Assembly: GCA_028829895.1 (NCBI GenBank)
Contig: CM054179.1
Span: forward strand, 43,010,617-43,074,616
Source of the DNA: Sinotaia quadrata
Lineage: Eukaryota > Mollusca > Gastropoda > Architaenioglossa > Viviparidae
Length of the DNA: 64,000 nucleotides
Direction: 5' to 3'
In this document: positions 1-12,484 of the stretch, piece after piece
Layout: the number at the start of each line of letters is the position of its first letter
Position numbering within the stretch: the stretch's first letter is position 1
Notes under the pieces: generated by a model
Database searches by the model: none
Told to the model about the DNA's origin: nothing
Seen by the model: the letters and a program-made list of their open reading frames with translations, nothing else
Program-made: the position numbers and the translations under genes

Positions 1-14
1 TAATTTTTTTAACC

Positions 15-475
15 CATGTCATCGAGAGTTGAATTTGATAGATAAGAACAAATTTCATACTTTTTATACTGATTTCCGAAAGGCTCGCTTCTTAAATCCT
101 CATCGCTAAGAAGTGGACATAGTATAAAGAGACAAAACACCATTAGCATTATATAATCAGTAGCCCACTTCTTGATCTTCATACCGAGAAATGCATACAA
201 AACTTCAACCCTTCTTGAACCCTCGTCACCGAAAGATGAATTGGGTAGGAAGACAAACTTCGAAATCTAGATACAGAGAAGTACATGCCTCTTGAATTAT
301 CGTCGACAAGAGATGGATTCTGTAAGTAGCTTCAAACTGCAACCTGCAGAGAGAACTGCGAGCTTTTTGAATCCACGTCGCCCAGAAATGACATCGGTAT
401 GGAAAAACAAACATCAAGCTTTAAAACTACATAGAGAACAGCAACCATCTTGATCCCTCGTCGCCAGGATATGGT
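15..475. repeat. Degenerate ~40/80-bp periodic repeat
   Basis: A motif of the form CTTCTTGAA..CCTCGTCGCC followed by AGAAATG recurs with heavy divergence near 89, 168, 211, 287, 362 and 447, at spacings of about 43 or 75-85 bases. The small minus-strand ORFs here are fragmented by it and none resembles a protein I know. I read it as a decayed tandem repeat; the phase and left boundary are uncertain because it starts at the window edge. Confidence 0.45.
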
Positions 476-717
476 TTTTAAAAAAAATCGAACCTCTAAC
501 TTCAGTACCATACATTAAGCACAACGTTTCGTTGCAGTGTTTTGCAAAGGCAAAACTGTTCACAGAATGCTGTAACATCAGTGATGTTTCCTTGATTGTG
601 ACGGGGTCAAAGAGCAGAATGGAAATTACACCGATATAATATGTAAATAAAAAATTGTACCGTCGACCGCTTTTGTCTCTGTAGTACATGTAATTGCATG
701 TAATCTTTACGAATAAG

Positions 718-876
718 ACATCGCTGCTGAATATAATAAATACAGAGTAAATTAGTATTTTAAAACCTATTCCCTTAATTTCTGAATGAGAAATCTCCGC
801 TGTTGAATATAATAAATGCTGAGTAAATCAGTATTTAATAAAACCCATTCCCTTAATTTCCAAAAATAAGGCATAT
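718..876. repeat. Tandem duplication, ~75 bp x2
   Basis: The segment beginning CGCTGCTGAATATAATAAAT near 722 is repeated from about 796 as CCGCTGTTGAATATAATAAA, each followed by the same AGTAAATYAGTATTT and CCCTTAATTTC words. The copies differ at several bases, so this is not recent. Confidence 0.75.
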
Positions 877-1322
877 ACAATGTCGTTTACTAACGCATGC
901 ACTTTTACTGCTACGCTCAAATGCAAGAAAAGTATATGTGGCTGACGCTACCCGTAACAGACTAATAATGGTATGTACATAAAATAAATTAATATTTTAA
1001 AAAATATATTTTACGTCACTAGTTCTAATGTGCTAACATTTCAAGGAATTATACATCATTTATCATTATTCATTGTTTGGCTGAGAGCAAGAACATCCCT
1101 GCGGAGTAACGCTTCGTTAAACCGATTTTTTTTTTATCATCAGCATACGCCCAGTTGTGCGACAACATGCTATTAACTAATAAGTGCACTGGATCATTAA
1201 AACAGTTTACATTTTTGTGACTCATGCACTGACTTATTTTTCGTATGTCCGTATTTGCAGCTTACCAATAGGTTATCTCTTGGTAGTAATAGCAACAGCC
1301 AATAAATAAAAACATACAAACA

Positions 1323-1326
<4 letters not shown>
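877..1326. other. No gene seen
   Basis: AT-rich unique sequence without a supportable ORF, RNA gene or repeat. Confidence 0.5.

Positions 1327-1392
<66 letters not shown>
1327..1392. repeat. (CA)33 microsatellite
   Basis: Uninterrupted CA dinucleotide run. The Cys-Val 'ORF' on the minus strand is only the translation of this run. Confidence 0.98.
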
Positions 1393-1395
<3 letters not shown>

Positions 1396-2535
1396 AAAAA
1401 GCTGGGTCTTAGTAAAAATAGCTGGCCAATCAGTAATCATCGGAGTATAACACGCACTATTTACAGTCCCGTGACTTTGTAACTGATCATAAAGTCCATG
1501 AATAAATTAGATAACCAAAACCATTTGTCTTCCAAGCTTTTTCTTCTCGCAGACATGCACAGCTGGATACCGACTAGAAAATTCGTTAAAAACTTTTCTT
1601 TAACGTGAAATGTGAACGAAGAAACAACAAACAAATGCGATATTTTCTTCTTCTTCTTTTTTTAAAGCTAAGAAAAGAGTCGTTAGATTCGAATCATGCC
1701 GCGTGTTGCACTTGCACCTAGCCTGGAGTCCGACTATCGATCTGTCAGTCCCGCTCAATCAGCTACTTATATTCCCAGAATTAGAAGCACATAATTCTCA
1801 CTCTCTTTCTCTTTCAACTCCTTCCCTCCTGACGGGCATGTTTAAACGCCCAAGTATCTTCGCACTTTCTCCATAGTACAACCTAAAGAGGCGGGTTGGG
1901 TTGGGGGGGGGGGGAAATACACGTTTTCTCTTTATACAGTCATCATAACCCTTTACAGCTACTTGGACAGTTGCAAAAAAAAGAAAAAGAAAAAGAAAAC
2001 TGCATAACAAAATAAAAATAAAAGTTTTACTATTTGGCATCGCAAAAGGCGCTGCCTTCAGAGAGTTACCCTTCTCGGCTTGACGGGCAAAGAAATATAT
2101 CTGGTTTTGCAACCTTTTTTCAATTTCTCGTCTCCTTGAGCAATTTTCACGTCAGAAACACGCTGTTTGCTCAGACGCAGTGTTGAAGGGATTAAGGTTT
2201 TGGAAGTGACGAAGAGAGGAGAAGTCAAAATGTGGCCTGGGAAAATTGGCTGCCTGATAGCGCTCTTGTCATTCTTTTGACTTAACTGAGTTTGATCCCT
2301 GTTCGTCTTTAGCGTAATCTTTGGTGACAGTAAGCTTACGGTGAGGACTAGGATACTGTGCATTAAGATTTTAAAGCAAAAGCAAAACCAACAACAAAAA
2401 AAGTCCTCCTAGCCTCAATGTCAGCAAGTGTCAAGACAAAGTGAATTCCTCCGCCCCTCACCTCCACCCAAAACCAGTTCCCCCAAACCTACTCCTTGGG
2501 CAGAATTTCAGAAACCAATGCACATGCTGGGAGGC
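1393..2535. other. No gene seen; G12 homopolymer
   Basis: No supportable gene. A run of 12 G at 1903-1914 and A/G-rich low complexity around 1974-2030 are the only structure. Two overlapping minus-strand ORFs of about 100 codons match nothing recognised and are treated as chance. Confidence 0.45.
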
Positions 2536-2838
2536 TACATCAGGAAATGTTTACAACATGGCGACCAATTCCACTCTGAGTAGGACAACAGGAATTATCT
2601 ACAATACGGCAACAAATTCCACTCGTCTCACACAGAGAAATGATTACAAAACGGCAACAAATTCCATTTATTCGGACACCAGGAAATATTTACAACACCG
2701 CAACAAAATTCCACTCGTACGGCCGGGAAATGTGAACAACACGGCAACAAATTCCACTCCGTAAGGCCGGGAAATGTGAACAACACGGCAACAAATTCCA
2801 CTCCGTAAGGCCGGGAAATATTTACAACACGGCAAACA
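2536..2838. repeat. 44-bp minisatellite, ~7 copies
   Basis: Units carry GGCAACAAATTCCACT and GGCCGGGAAATGTGAACAA. The last three GGCCGGGAAAT cores lie at 2721, 2765 and 2809, exactly 44 bases apart. Copies towards the left are progressively more degenerate, suggesting expansion at the right edge. ORFs on both strands run through it fortuitously. Confidence 0.85.
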
Positions 2839-2867
2839 AAACAAAATAAGGACAAAATACCTCGTGC

Positions 2868-2931
2868 TGGTGGTGGTGGTGGTGGTGGTGGTGGTGATGG
2901 TGGTAGTGGTGGTGGTGGTGGTGGTGGTGGT

Positions 2932-3010
<79 letters not shown>
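2868..3010. repeat. Compound microsatellite (TGG)n(TG)n(GA)n
   Basis: About 65 bases of TGG repeats with a few TGA/TAG variants, then ~29 TG units, then ~10 GA units. It abuts the 44-bp minisatellite. Confidence 0.97.
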
Positions 3011-6000
3011 TCTGGTTTGCGAAGTAGTGAAAATATTAGTCTCCTATACACTCAGGTTTACAGGAAAAATCTCAGTGATGTGTACGCCAATTGTCTTGTT
3101 ATGCTCGCTAGCACAGTCCGAACTGTGACCACTGTCCCTGACAATCCAGATCTCAAGATGAAGACGGTGAATGCATAACAGGATCTCTAAAATTAGAATG
3201 TTCGAACCCCATTCCAAAATGCTCATCCCCATCAATCTACAGTTCTCTCAGAAAATCAACTGATCGGAAAGTAATAGAGTAACGCCCCCCCAACCCCAAT
3301 AAAAAAATAAAATAAAATAAAAAATAAAAGTAAAAATAATGATGTTAAAAAGATATAATAAAAAATAAAAATATATGACACATTACAAATATATACACAT
3401 GTACTCGCGTGTGCGCACACACACGCACACCTATCAAATGTCTCAGAAAGTAACGCGGACATTTCCTCTCTCACCAGTTATATCCCTTTATTCAAGACAC
3501 GATAATCACCGTTCATTTTTTGCAGCCGTTCGCTTTTTCAAAGCATCACTTTAGATTTCTATATGAAGATTATGATTTCCTTGTGAACAGTAAGATTTAT
3601 AATGATAAGTATACATGTTATTTTTAGAGAAGATTAATTCGAAATGTCTTCCAACCTTCCCCAACACACCACACACAAAACCCCGAACCTGGAAAATATT
3701 GTGACCTGAAGGGTAAAGTACTGAAAACCGTTTTTTTTTTTTTGTAATTAAAAAATTGCGGCAAATAATCATCATTTATATTAAACCAATCTGAACATAC
3801 ACAATGATTCGAAGGTTTTCTTTTAACTCGATTAATACTTCATAATAAAAATGAACACTAAAGAGAAAAAAACTACTCCGCACTAAACATATCGAGTTTG
3901 TTTCGATTTGTTTACACAAAAAGCTCAGCCGAAGCACACACATCACCTCTATAACTTTAAAAAGACAGACAAGTTTGAAGCACCTGAAATACATATCAGG
4001 TACGCAAAAAGTGGGTGCAATATACTGCAGCAAGCAGCTGCTAGCTTTGGAGTCTGGGCCAGTGCCTGCTCGCAGGGCAGGTAACACGCGTTCACACCGT
4101 ACTCGGGTGAATTATCCCGATTAAACAGAAGGTGAAATTTTTTTCTTTCTCTCTTTCCTTTTCATAACATCGCGACGTCCACACACCGCGAATTACCGCC
4201 AAACTGCACTTAGCTTCGACCCAAAAGCAAGTGCTGCATCTTTTTACGAATAATAAACATGCAGGATTTTTCTGTTTTTGTTTCTTGTTTTGCTGGATTT
4301 TCTTTTTTTTTTCTTCTGTTTTTAAAAAATTATTATTCCCCCCCCCCCCAAGGAGAAACATTCAGATAACACTATTTCTATTAAACTCGAAGTAACAGTA
4401 ACCTTCAAGTAAATATGTATACATTTTTAACACTTAACGTTAAATTCACTTTTAATTTAAGAGACAAGAGAAAATAAAGAGCGATGACATTACGGTTTAT
4501 ATTTATAAGGAAATGTATAAAATTTTATAAACTATAAAAAGTAGCACTGTATTCGCGTACTTCAATTATATTCAAAGTCTTTACAATGCAAAATGGCATT
4601 ACCAAGTGGTACCTCAAAACGAAAAGCCTTTTTATTGTAAAATAATTATTTTCAAGTTTATGTAATAGGTTTTACTTCCAAAAGAGTTCTAATTAAAACA
4701 AATCTCTAAATCTGACCGATTTTAAAAAAAGAAGAAAAACTACCAAAAGCACATCAATAAGAAACGATGAAAGATAAAACTGACAAAATGTGTTATCATA
4801 CTGTAAACCTAACATTTAGTAAGTGTTGTATTCTTTATTAGTTTCAGTTTATTGCAAAAACTTACCCGAAACAAGGGCGATAATTTGCAGGAAATAACAC
4901 TACATCACGATGTTCAGCCTGAACAAGAAGGCAGACTTCCAAGTATACTTATATTAAATTCCCGTTTTCAGGCCCCTTCTCTCTGCTGTCCTTACCCGTA
5001 CATTGTGCGAATATAATTTTGTTTTGGAGAAGTTCTGCATACGCAACAGATAACATGCACTGCAAAATCCTTGCTTGGAAGTAGACTAGGAGAGGGGTGG
5101 GTAGGCAGTGAGACTGGGGTGTGCATGAAACAAACCACATCCACGTCGCCAGCTTCGAATTCAAATTTACAACTGGGCAATACGCTAATTCCAAACTACC
5201 CCCAATATTTTTGTTCATCGCTGAAAGTCAGAAAACAAATCGACGCAGTTTTATTATCCAACGTCCCCGCCTCCCTCCCACCCTCTCCGTTCACAGCGAC
5301 AAGCTGCTTCGACAACAGAAAACTGGTCACAAAGACCGGGCGTACAGATTTGAAAGCACGTCATCTCAATACCTGTAATACTACAACAAAGGTTACAGTA
5401 CGGCAAGTCTCAGTACTGATGGGAACCAGAAGTAATACTCGTAGTCGTCATCGACTGTTATCAAGAAAACTTAGAAATGTAGGGCAGGAAAGTTTTGTGT
5501 TGTATGTGTGTACGGGGAGGGGTGGGGGGGTAGTGCGCACGACAATGCCTGACTTGCGATTAGCCAGCGTCAGATGTAGTTGTTGAAATATTGATTCAGA
5601 AATAATGAACTGTTAATTTAAACGTGATTCCAAGCCATAATTATATCGTTTAAAATATTAATCTTAGCTGTCATGCAAACATGCAAAGTATAAGACAAAA
5701 AAAAACAGGGAAAAAAGTCAGTACACAGTGAAGCCAACAACGACCGTTAAACAATCTTGTGCGTAAAATTGTCGCAAATTATTCAGTAACCTGTTAAGAC
5801 AATTGGGTCACACACGCTGAAATCTTCACGTGTGTCTGGCTTTTTTAGCTTACACATTGTTTTGCTTAGAAACAACAAACAAACCACGCACACAACACAA
5901 AGGAATCTGTGGAATTATAACTTTCTACTATAGAGCACAACTCTCCCTGAATTCACCTATTGCCAATTTTCTCCCTTTCTTCACTTTATACACTGAAAGA

Positions 6001-6244
6001 ACAGCTGTTACACACTTCCAATCTACCTCTCAGCTTCAATCGATTCTTTCGCGCTGAAATGCACAGGACTTTGAAGGCTTAAGAAGTCGCCCAGATGTCG
6101 CTAATGCATTTTAATATGGCCAGATAAAACAAGCCACAGCCACATACAGGCCTACTAAATACACCATGGTACTCAAACGTACAGACAGAGTTCACAATTC
6201 TGTGATAAGCTGTTACCAGCTCGTGAGTTCATCTAAAGGGAATT
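3011..6244. other. No gene seen
   Basis: Over 3 kb of AT-rich sequence with homopolymers (C12 near 4338-4349, A/T runs). The longest ORF (5071-5586, plus, 171 codons) is in a locally GC-richer stretch and overlaps two minus-strand ORFs; its composition is unremarkable and no domain is visible, so I do not call it a gene. Confidence 0.45.
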
Positions 6245-6255
6245 AGAATGAAAGT

Positions 6256-6309
6256 TTGTGTGTGTATGTATGTGAGTGCGAGTGTGGCACATCTTGTGTG
6301 TGTGTGTGA

Positions 6310-6366
<57 letters not shown>
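6256..6366. repeat. (TG)n microsatellite
   Basis: Imperfect then perfect TG run; the pure core is about 6310-6364. Confidence 0.95.
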
Positions 6367-6373
<7 letters not shown>

Positions 6374-7059
6374 CTTATTTACCTAGATCTTGTATAAGAC
6401 AGCATTTCTAAGCTACCCATGAAGGTGTACATGTCTCGAAGTTGGTGAGGCTGTCTGTGACATTCTATGCTTTTAATCGGAACCATTCGAAACCGAAAAA
6501 CTTGCACACTCTCATCTTCAATGAATAATTCCATGTGTTAACAACAACAGCACACTCAAGACGAAATAGTTAACACGCACGTATATAACACTATATCGAC
6601 ATAAACCGCCTTTTCCCCTTTTTTCATATATATATATTTTTAAACTTATGCTTCGGAATTTTAAAAATAGCTTTCTATCGTCCCATAGCGTCAGCATACA
6701 CAATCGGGCTTTCTACTCACTTGTTCTCTGTTGAGCTGTATCGACTGGAACCTGGAATACAGATCAGAAATCAAAAGCTGTTAGAGCTGACTGCAGCAGA
6801 GGAGAGAAAAAATATCAATGACATCAAATAAAATGATTTATTAATAAAACACCAAATCGCAAGACCAATCAATATTATGCACACATTTTAATTAATCAAA
6901 CTGACTGCCAGGGCGAATAAACCTCAAACATAACGGGCTGCCGTACAGAGAGGTTCACTCCATCTTACGTCTTTAAATAAAGCAACACATTGTCACTACC
7001 TTCAACATTCAAACCGCAAAGCTGCATTATGTGTGCATTTCTTTATAATGCTTAGCTTG
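6367..7059. other. No gene seen
   Basis: Unique AT-rich sequence with no supportable feature. Confidence 0.5.
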
Positions 7060-7152
7060 CGTGCGTGTGTTTGTGTGTGTGTGTGTTTGTTTGTGTGTGT
7101 GTGTGTGTGTGCGTGGGTGTGTGCGTGCGTTTGTGTGTGTGTACGCGCGCGC
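7060..7152. repeat. Imperfect (TG)n with GTTT and CG interruptions
   Basis: TG repeat broken by TTTG and GCGTG words and ending in a short CGCGCGCG tract at about 7144-7153. Confidence 0.9.
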
Positions 7153-7935
7153 GTTTTACTGCTGTCGTTTGTTTTAAATTTTAAAGTGCACCGTTAGAAT
7201 ATTTAAGCTTTTTTTTTTTTTATATATATCTTTTGTCGAATTGTACACAATTATGTGATGTATGCTTCGCACTGGTAAAATGCTTATTAATGGTTTTGAT
7301 GATGAAATAATTTTTTAAAAAGTTAAATACAATTAAAAAGTTGTAACCTTTTGTGTTTTAATGCAAATGCTCCCACTTAGAATGCTGAAAGATTTACTGT
7401 TAACATCTGATATTTAATTCAACCACAGAGCTATATCATGCCTACGTCTAAATGGTACATTTCTTGCTGACACATAAACGTATTCTGTCAGAAACTGACG
7501 ACGATGCTATGTATATTAACTGATTATATCGCAAGACCCACCAAACGTAACACTATATCTTGGTGAGAAACCGCTTTGACAGATTTGTTGACTTGTTCAC
7601 TGCAGTCACGATGAACAGTTCACATCATAAACAATAGCCACAATAGCAGTATTTCGATGTTAATATTAAAAAAAAAATCATATAACTATATAATTACAAT
7701 TTAATTAACTTTTTTAAGAGCTCGACATTTAAAAGGGCAACATACACCAATAAATTGAAGAGGCAGAGAACTTTAAAAACATTTCTACTCTCCCTCCTCC
7801 ACCACCCCCTCCCCCCAAGAAAAAGCCCAACAACAACCCTCTTACACTTCAAAGAAAGTGATAGTCTGCCAAACGAACTCCACCAGCTTTTGTTGTCCAT
7901 TAGATAGACCAAACACGCACTTTCGTAGAACATAA
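7153..7935. other. No gene seen
   Basis: AT-rich, with T and A homopolymers near 7210 and 7669. No gene recognised. Confidence 0.5.
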
Positions 7936-8204
7936 CCTCAGTTTGTTTTCTGTTCTCTAATAGATGCAAGTAATCTACAATCACATTCACCTCAGTTTGT
8001 TTTCTGTTCTCTAATAGATGCAAGTAATCTACAATCACATTCACCTCAGTTTGTTTTCTGTTCTCTAATAGATGCAAGTAATCTACAATCACATTCACCT
8101 CAGTTGTTTTCTGTTCTCTAATAGATGCAAGTAATCTACAATCACATTCACCTCAGTTTGTTTTCTGTTCTCTAATACATGCAAGTAATCTACAATCACA
8201 TTCA
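7936..8204. repeat. 54-bp minisatellite, 5 copies
   Basis: Units begin CCTCAGTTTGTTTTCTGTTC at 7936, 7990, 8044, 8098 and 8151. The copies are nearly identical: the fourth has lost one T (53 bp) and the fifth has one substitution. 54 bp is 18 codons, so on the minus strand an 18-residue peptide repeat (core VIVDYLHLLENRKQTE) stays open through the first three copies. The 53-bp copy shifts the frame. I regard the peptide as a by-product of the unit length. Confidence 0.97.
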
Positions 8205-8394
8205 CCAAAGCTACTGAAGTGAACGAACAGTTACGCGCCCTCTCATGGTGTCTTACGGTGTATTCTTGGATAACGCACACTAGCCTAGCCACCACCTGAT
8301 GACCCACTACTAAGAAAATAAAGTTATTTATAGATTCCTTTCAGGACACAACGGTTGCGCTGTTTGCTTATATCTCGCCAAAACCCCGTAATGA

Positions 8395-8600
8395 AATCGA
8401 GAATCTGGTTCGGCAACAATAAGAGACATGTTTTCAAAGATGGCGGCTGTCAATCTCAGGACTCAAATAACAATTTTCTTCCCACTGCTATAATTAGGCG
8501 CATGGCGGCCATCAGAAGCAAGCACTCGCGCTAAAGAGCGTTCCACATGGCGTGACTTGTGAGAGACAACTCAACACCTCTTGTAAGTACTTTTGCTTCT
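8395..8600 (+). promoter_or_regulatory. Candidate promoter/first exon: YY1-like motif and splice donor
   Basis: AAAGATGGCGGCTGTC near 8438 matches the YY1 initiator-type motif (AAGATGGCGGC) that sits at the 5' end of many animal housekeeping transcripts. A second ATGGCGGC lies near 8502. About 145 bases downstream, TCTTGTAAGTAC at 8579-8590 is a strong splice-donor match. The ATG in the motif opens only 17 codons. I infer a possible non-coding first exon; no downstream exon was identified. Confidence 0.25.
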
Positions 8601-9285
8601 CTTCTAGCACTGGCGAAATAATAGCGCGTCAACTCTGTCATAAATATGACGTCGTGTCATTTAACGCGTCACACTTTGGAATGCCCATCCTCAAGTCGAT
8701 GTTAGCAAAGCAGTCTCATACATACTGAATATGACACCACGGTTCACAGGAAAGGGAGAGCGAGCGAGCGAAGAGAGAAGAACATGTACCCTGAAGTCAG
8801 AGACCTAATGATTTAAAGGTTAACTCGGCACTGTAGAAGATGGCCGGGTTTTATATTTTCATTCTCGCGTGTTTCACTTTGCTTTTAAAACCAAAACTTT
8901 ATTTCCTTACCCCCATCAAATTACCTTAATTTTGCATTCTAAGGAGATAATCAGTAATAACCCTACAAGCGTTTTACATTCCTTCAAAATCACTGTAAAT
9001 TTTTGGATGGTGAAGACTCAACAAGCTGCTTGTTGATTGAGGATTCTTTTAACACTCTGTTGTACAATATCTTTTAGTTGCAAAATCTTCGGTTATGGAA
9101 ACATTTTTTTAAGGAAAGGAGAAAAAGAAAACTTATGATCTGGTAAACTGGTTCAAAATATGACAGGTCTAAGTATACAATTCTGGACTCTGAAACAGAA
9201 ATACTTCCTAGCCATTGCTTAACTCATACTTAATAATAACAAATCATAATAAATGGTTACTTTCTTATATCTTTGCCATTGGCTT

Positions 9286-9288
<3 letters not shown>
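8601..9288. other. No gene seen
   Basis: Includes an isolated ATGACGTCG near 8647. Otherwise AT-rich sequence without a recognised feature. Confidence 0.45.

Positions 9289-9335
<47 letters not shown>
9289..9335. repeat. (CA)n microsatellite
   Basis: About 23 uninterrupted AC units. Confidence 0.97.
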
Positions 9336-9340
<5 letters not shown>

Positions 9341-10401
9341 GCACTGATCGTGCAGCATTTTTAATATGCTCTTCTTGTAAAGAAGCGCTTCAAAGGAAAA
9401 AAAAATTAAAAACAAAAAAGAAACCTAAGAAAAGATTGTAGCAGACAAAATACAAACACATATTTTTTTATTTACAGCTGGTGACATTAATGTGTATACT
9501 ATTTATTTTAATTTTTAAAATAAAATCTACGACTTTGATGTTGATAAGGTTAAAAAAGGGACGATTTGATGATATAACGACAATATTTGCATGGCGAAAT
9601 CCTGCTTCTGTAGTTGGTCAGAAAACAATTCTGTCAACATTTTAGTCTTCACATTATGACAATCGCTGAGACTTAACCGTGCGGTTAAAAAAAAATAATA
9701 ATAAACCTCACTTTTCGTAGGAAAAAACGATGACTGTGGGGTAATAAACACAGACAACGAAATTAAAGTACTTTTTCAGGGTTTGGACGCTACACGAAGA
9801 CAAAGAAGTTATGCTCCCTCTTGCGTATTTCCATTATGGAAAACGAGCTTTAATGCAAACGACAGCATAAAATGGCTCATCATTGCACTGGTGAGAAATA
9901 TGAAGCGCTCTCAGGTCCCTGGGGACAATGTTGATCATTTCACCAGACTAGTAAATGGGCATGCAAGTGCAACCACAGGTTTAAGATGCCAAGAACCCAC
10001 CCACCCCGTCTTGGGCACTTGTTAACGCGCAACATAATGATCGCCAAAATATCTTTTAGACTTCAAGCTGAAATTTTCAACTCTGTATCCAGAGTTTAGA
10101 GATAGCGGCTACAAATGCACCGTTTTTTATTTTGTTTGCACGTGCACAAACTATTTTGTTCTAATTTCTCTAACAAACTTTCGGCTATTGCAAACTATCG
10201 TACATACGCGGCTATTGCAAACAATTGCACATTTTCGGCTATTACACAATGCACTATCGATCTTATGCTTGCAATTTAAATGCGTTCTAACCAAAATGTA
10301 AAACAAATAGTAAAGATCGAAAAAAATAATTCAAAATTAAAACAACAAAAATTAAAATAGCTTCACGTTATGTATCCAATGAAAATAAAGAAACACCAGT
10401 A
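9336..10401. other. No gene seen
   Basis: Contains a weak local repeat (GGCTATTGCAAAC) near 10182-10250. No ORF here is convincing. Confidence 0.45.
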
Positions 10402-10402
10402 T

Positions 10403-10474
<72 letters not shown>
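10402..10474. repeat. (TG)n microsatellite
   Basis: TG run of about 33 units; ORFs on both strands are its translation. Confidence 0.97.
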
Positions 10475-10476
<2 letters not shown>

Positions 10477-11106
10477 CAGAGATAGTGAGTTTGTGTGTGG
10501 TGGGTGAGATAGAGAGAGTGACAGACAGAAAAAAAATATTCCAAATGCAGAATACATGGTTCAAAACCATTCCATACATTGTACTTAGCTAATTAAACCA
10601 TTCAAAGAAAAGATAAAAGCAAGAAAACAAAAAACAGAGAATGTGATAGGGTGTAGCTTCACACGTGCTTTCCAACTTATTGTTTCCTATTTTTCACTTA
10701 ATAGTGCAAGAATAGGTCAGTTCGGTAATTTAATGCTGATTGATTTATCCGTGACCTCTTCAAAGATTATTTCGTTCTGACACGGTGTGTGGTTTGACTG
10801 ACTTGTGCAGTCACAGCAGTTCATCGTCGAGAAATCAGCAAACTGTGGAACATAACGCGAAGCAGAAAGAAAAACTGAGGTATGGACAGCTGACCCTGGT
10901 TAGGTGCGAGAGAGTTAATCAATGCCGAACACTCAATAGTGACGAAAAAGCTAATTATGTATGTGTCACGTGGTTTCCGAAAATAACTTCTGGCCGTGTC
11001 TTCAGTGAGATGCGACACAAACGAAGTCCCAGATACGAAGATAATTTAATCTTAATTATTGACCTGTATAGTGTCATCAATTTAAAAAATAAGGGGAGTA
11101 AGTGTT
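10475..11106. other. No gene seen
   Basis: A plus-strand ORF (10785-11222) crosses into the next microsatellite and has no recognisable domain. Confidence 0.45.
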
Positions 11107-11158
11107 CGTGCGTGTTCGTGCGTGTGTGTGTGTGTGTGCGCGCGCGCGCGTGTGTATG
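11107..11158. repeat. GTGTTC/(TG)n/(CG)n tract
   Basis: Two CGTGTTCGTG words, then TG repeats, then a 10-base CG alternation and more TG. Confidence 0.9.
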
Positions 11159-12042
11159 CAGTGATGTAAGGAAGGCAGGAAGTTATACATTGCAAAGTAA
11201 AACAAAGTTCTGTCGGGCGTAAGGTGATGGAACTTCACACTTGAACTGTTAGTTATAAAGACAATGTGTACAGGTGTGTGATCCGTTTTCATACCTGCTG
11301 CAGGGTACTAACAAAACAAGGAGATGGATTCTACACCATTTTTTGCAGCAACATGTTTACGTAGATACGGCTGGCACACAGGTATATGGAACTTTCGCTG
11401 ATGTCTACTTCCGAACGCTTGCAAGCGTGAAAGAATGGATGGGTCAAAGACCCGGACTCCGAGCAAAAGCTTCGGCTGAGAACTAGGTCGGCTGTGTTTT
11501 CAGACTTGAAAGTCCAAGACGAAAGTCACCGCTAGTTTTTGGCTGTGCACTAGGTCGGCTACTTTTACTCTGAACAAAATCGTAATCTCGCACAGACGTG
11601 TTTACTTGTATACCGACAGGAGGGAAAATATTATTAAAGCTAATACAGATCGTCTTTGCCTCCCGTACTCTAGCACCCCCTGCAACGTTGTTATCTACTA
11701 AAATCACATTCTTAAGGGAGACAACTACAGCGCATTGCACACTGAGATTATTTCCTGTCTAAGGAAGATAAAGACATGCAAGAATACTATGTACAGAGAA
11801 TAGCTAAAGTTCCATTTTGAATACAAAATATCTGATTGCAAAACACTTCTAGCCTTTTGATTATAGAATAACTTATATGATTTTAGCATGGGAGTCAGTA
11901 GCTTTTGATAATGTTTCCAGAGATAAATAAATATTTTCAAACTACGGACTCCATTATATCTTATGCAAAATATATTCGACGAAACATATAGCATGTTGCA
12001 TTGGTATGTTTTTCTCCTGAGGCCGAGACGAGGGCGGAAGCG
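11159..12042. other. No gene seen
   Basis: The word CTAGGTCGGCT occurs at about 11486 and 11551. A stretch at 11304-11381 is bounded by AG and GTATAT and is open, but the peptide is not recognised, so no exon is called. Confidence 0.4.
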
Positions 12043-12200
12043 ATTTATAATTTGTATCCAATACAGTAGCATTAGTAAAATAATCTAAAGTCAAAAATTG
12101 ACTAGGATAAGTACACAAGCGTTTTATAATTTGTATCCAATACAGTAGCATTAGTAAAATAATCTAAAGTCAAAAATTGACTAGGATAAGTACACAAGCG
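12043..12200. repeat. Exact 79-bp tandem duplication
   Basis: 12043-12121 is repeated at 12122-12200, essentially without change. It is a recent duplication. Confidence 0.97.
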
Positions 12201-12235
12201 ATAAACCCACCACAGTTAAGGACTAAAAGACAAGA

Positions 12236-12484
12236 ATGCAACGCAAGCTTTCCAAGACAACACAGTTGCAAAGGCTTTTAAAATCCCTCATTGTGCACGT
12301 CAAGCAAGAGACTGAAAGTAATTACACGAACCCAGAGAGTAACGAGAGACCCACAAGTCCGGACGTAAAGATTACACACGGACAAATAATGGCTGTCTTC
12401 AAGGCCAAGAATGCAGGCACAGCACCAGGAAATTACATAATTATCTATAAAATTATAATGGCATTGAAAAATAAAAAGTCATTT
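12236..12484 (+). pseudogene. Possible LINE reverse-transcriptase N-terminal scrap
   Basis: The 89-codon ORF contains ITHGQIMAVFKAKNAGTAPG followed by a short YKII stretch. This resembles the conserved lead-in to non-LTR retrotransposon RTs (pattern ..T..Ei..Ai..lKngKApG.D.i..E.lK). The invariant Asp of ApGxD is absent and the ORF ends before any catalytic motif. If real it is a truncated fossil, with RTE, CR1 and Jockey all possible. The similarity covers only ~35 residues, so chance is a live alternative. Confidence 0.3.

Noticed and set aside
5071..5586. 171-codon plus-strand ORF
   Set aside because: No motif, ordinary local composition, overlapping ORFs on the other strand; length is within chance expectation for a GC-richer patch.
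11274..11486. Possible exon with AG/GT boundaries and an open frame
   Set aside because: Peptide unrecognised, boundaries mediocre, no partner exon seen.
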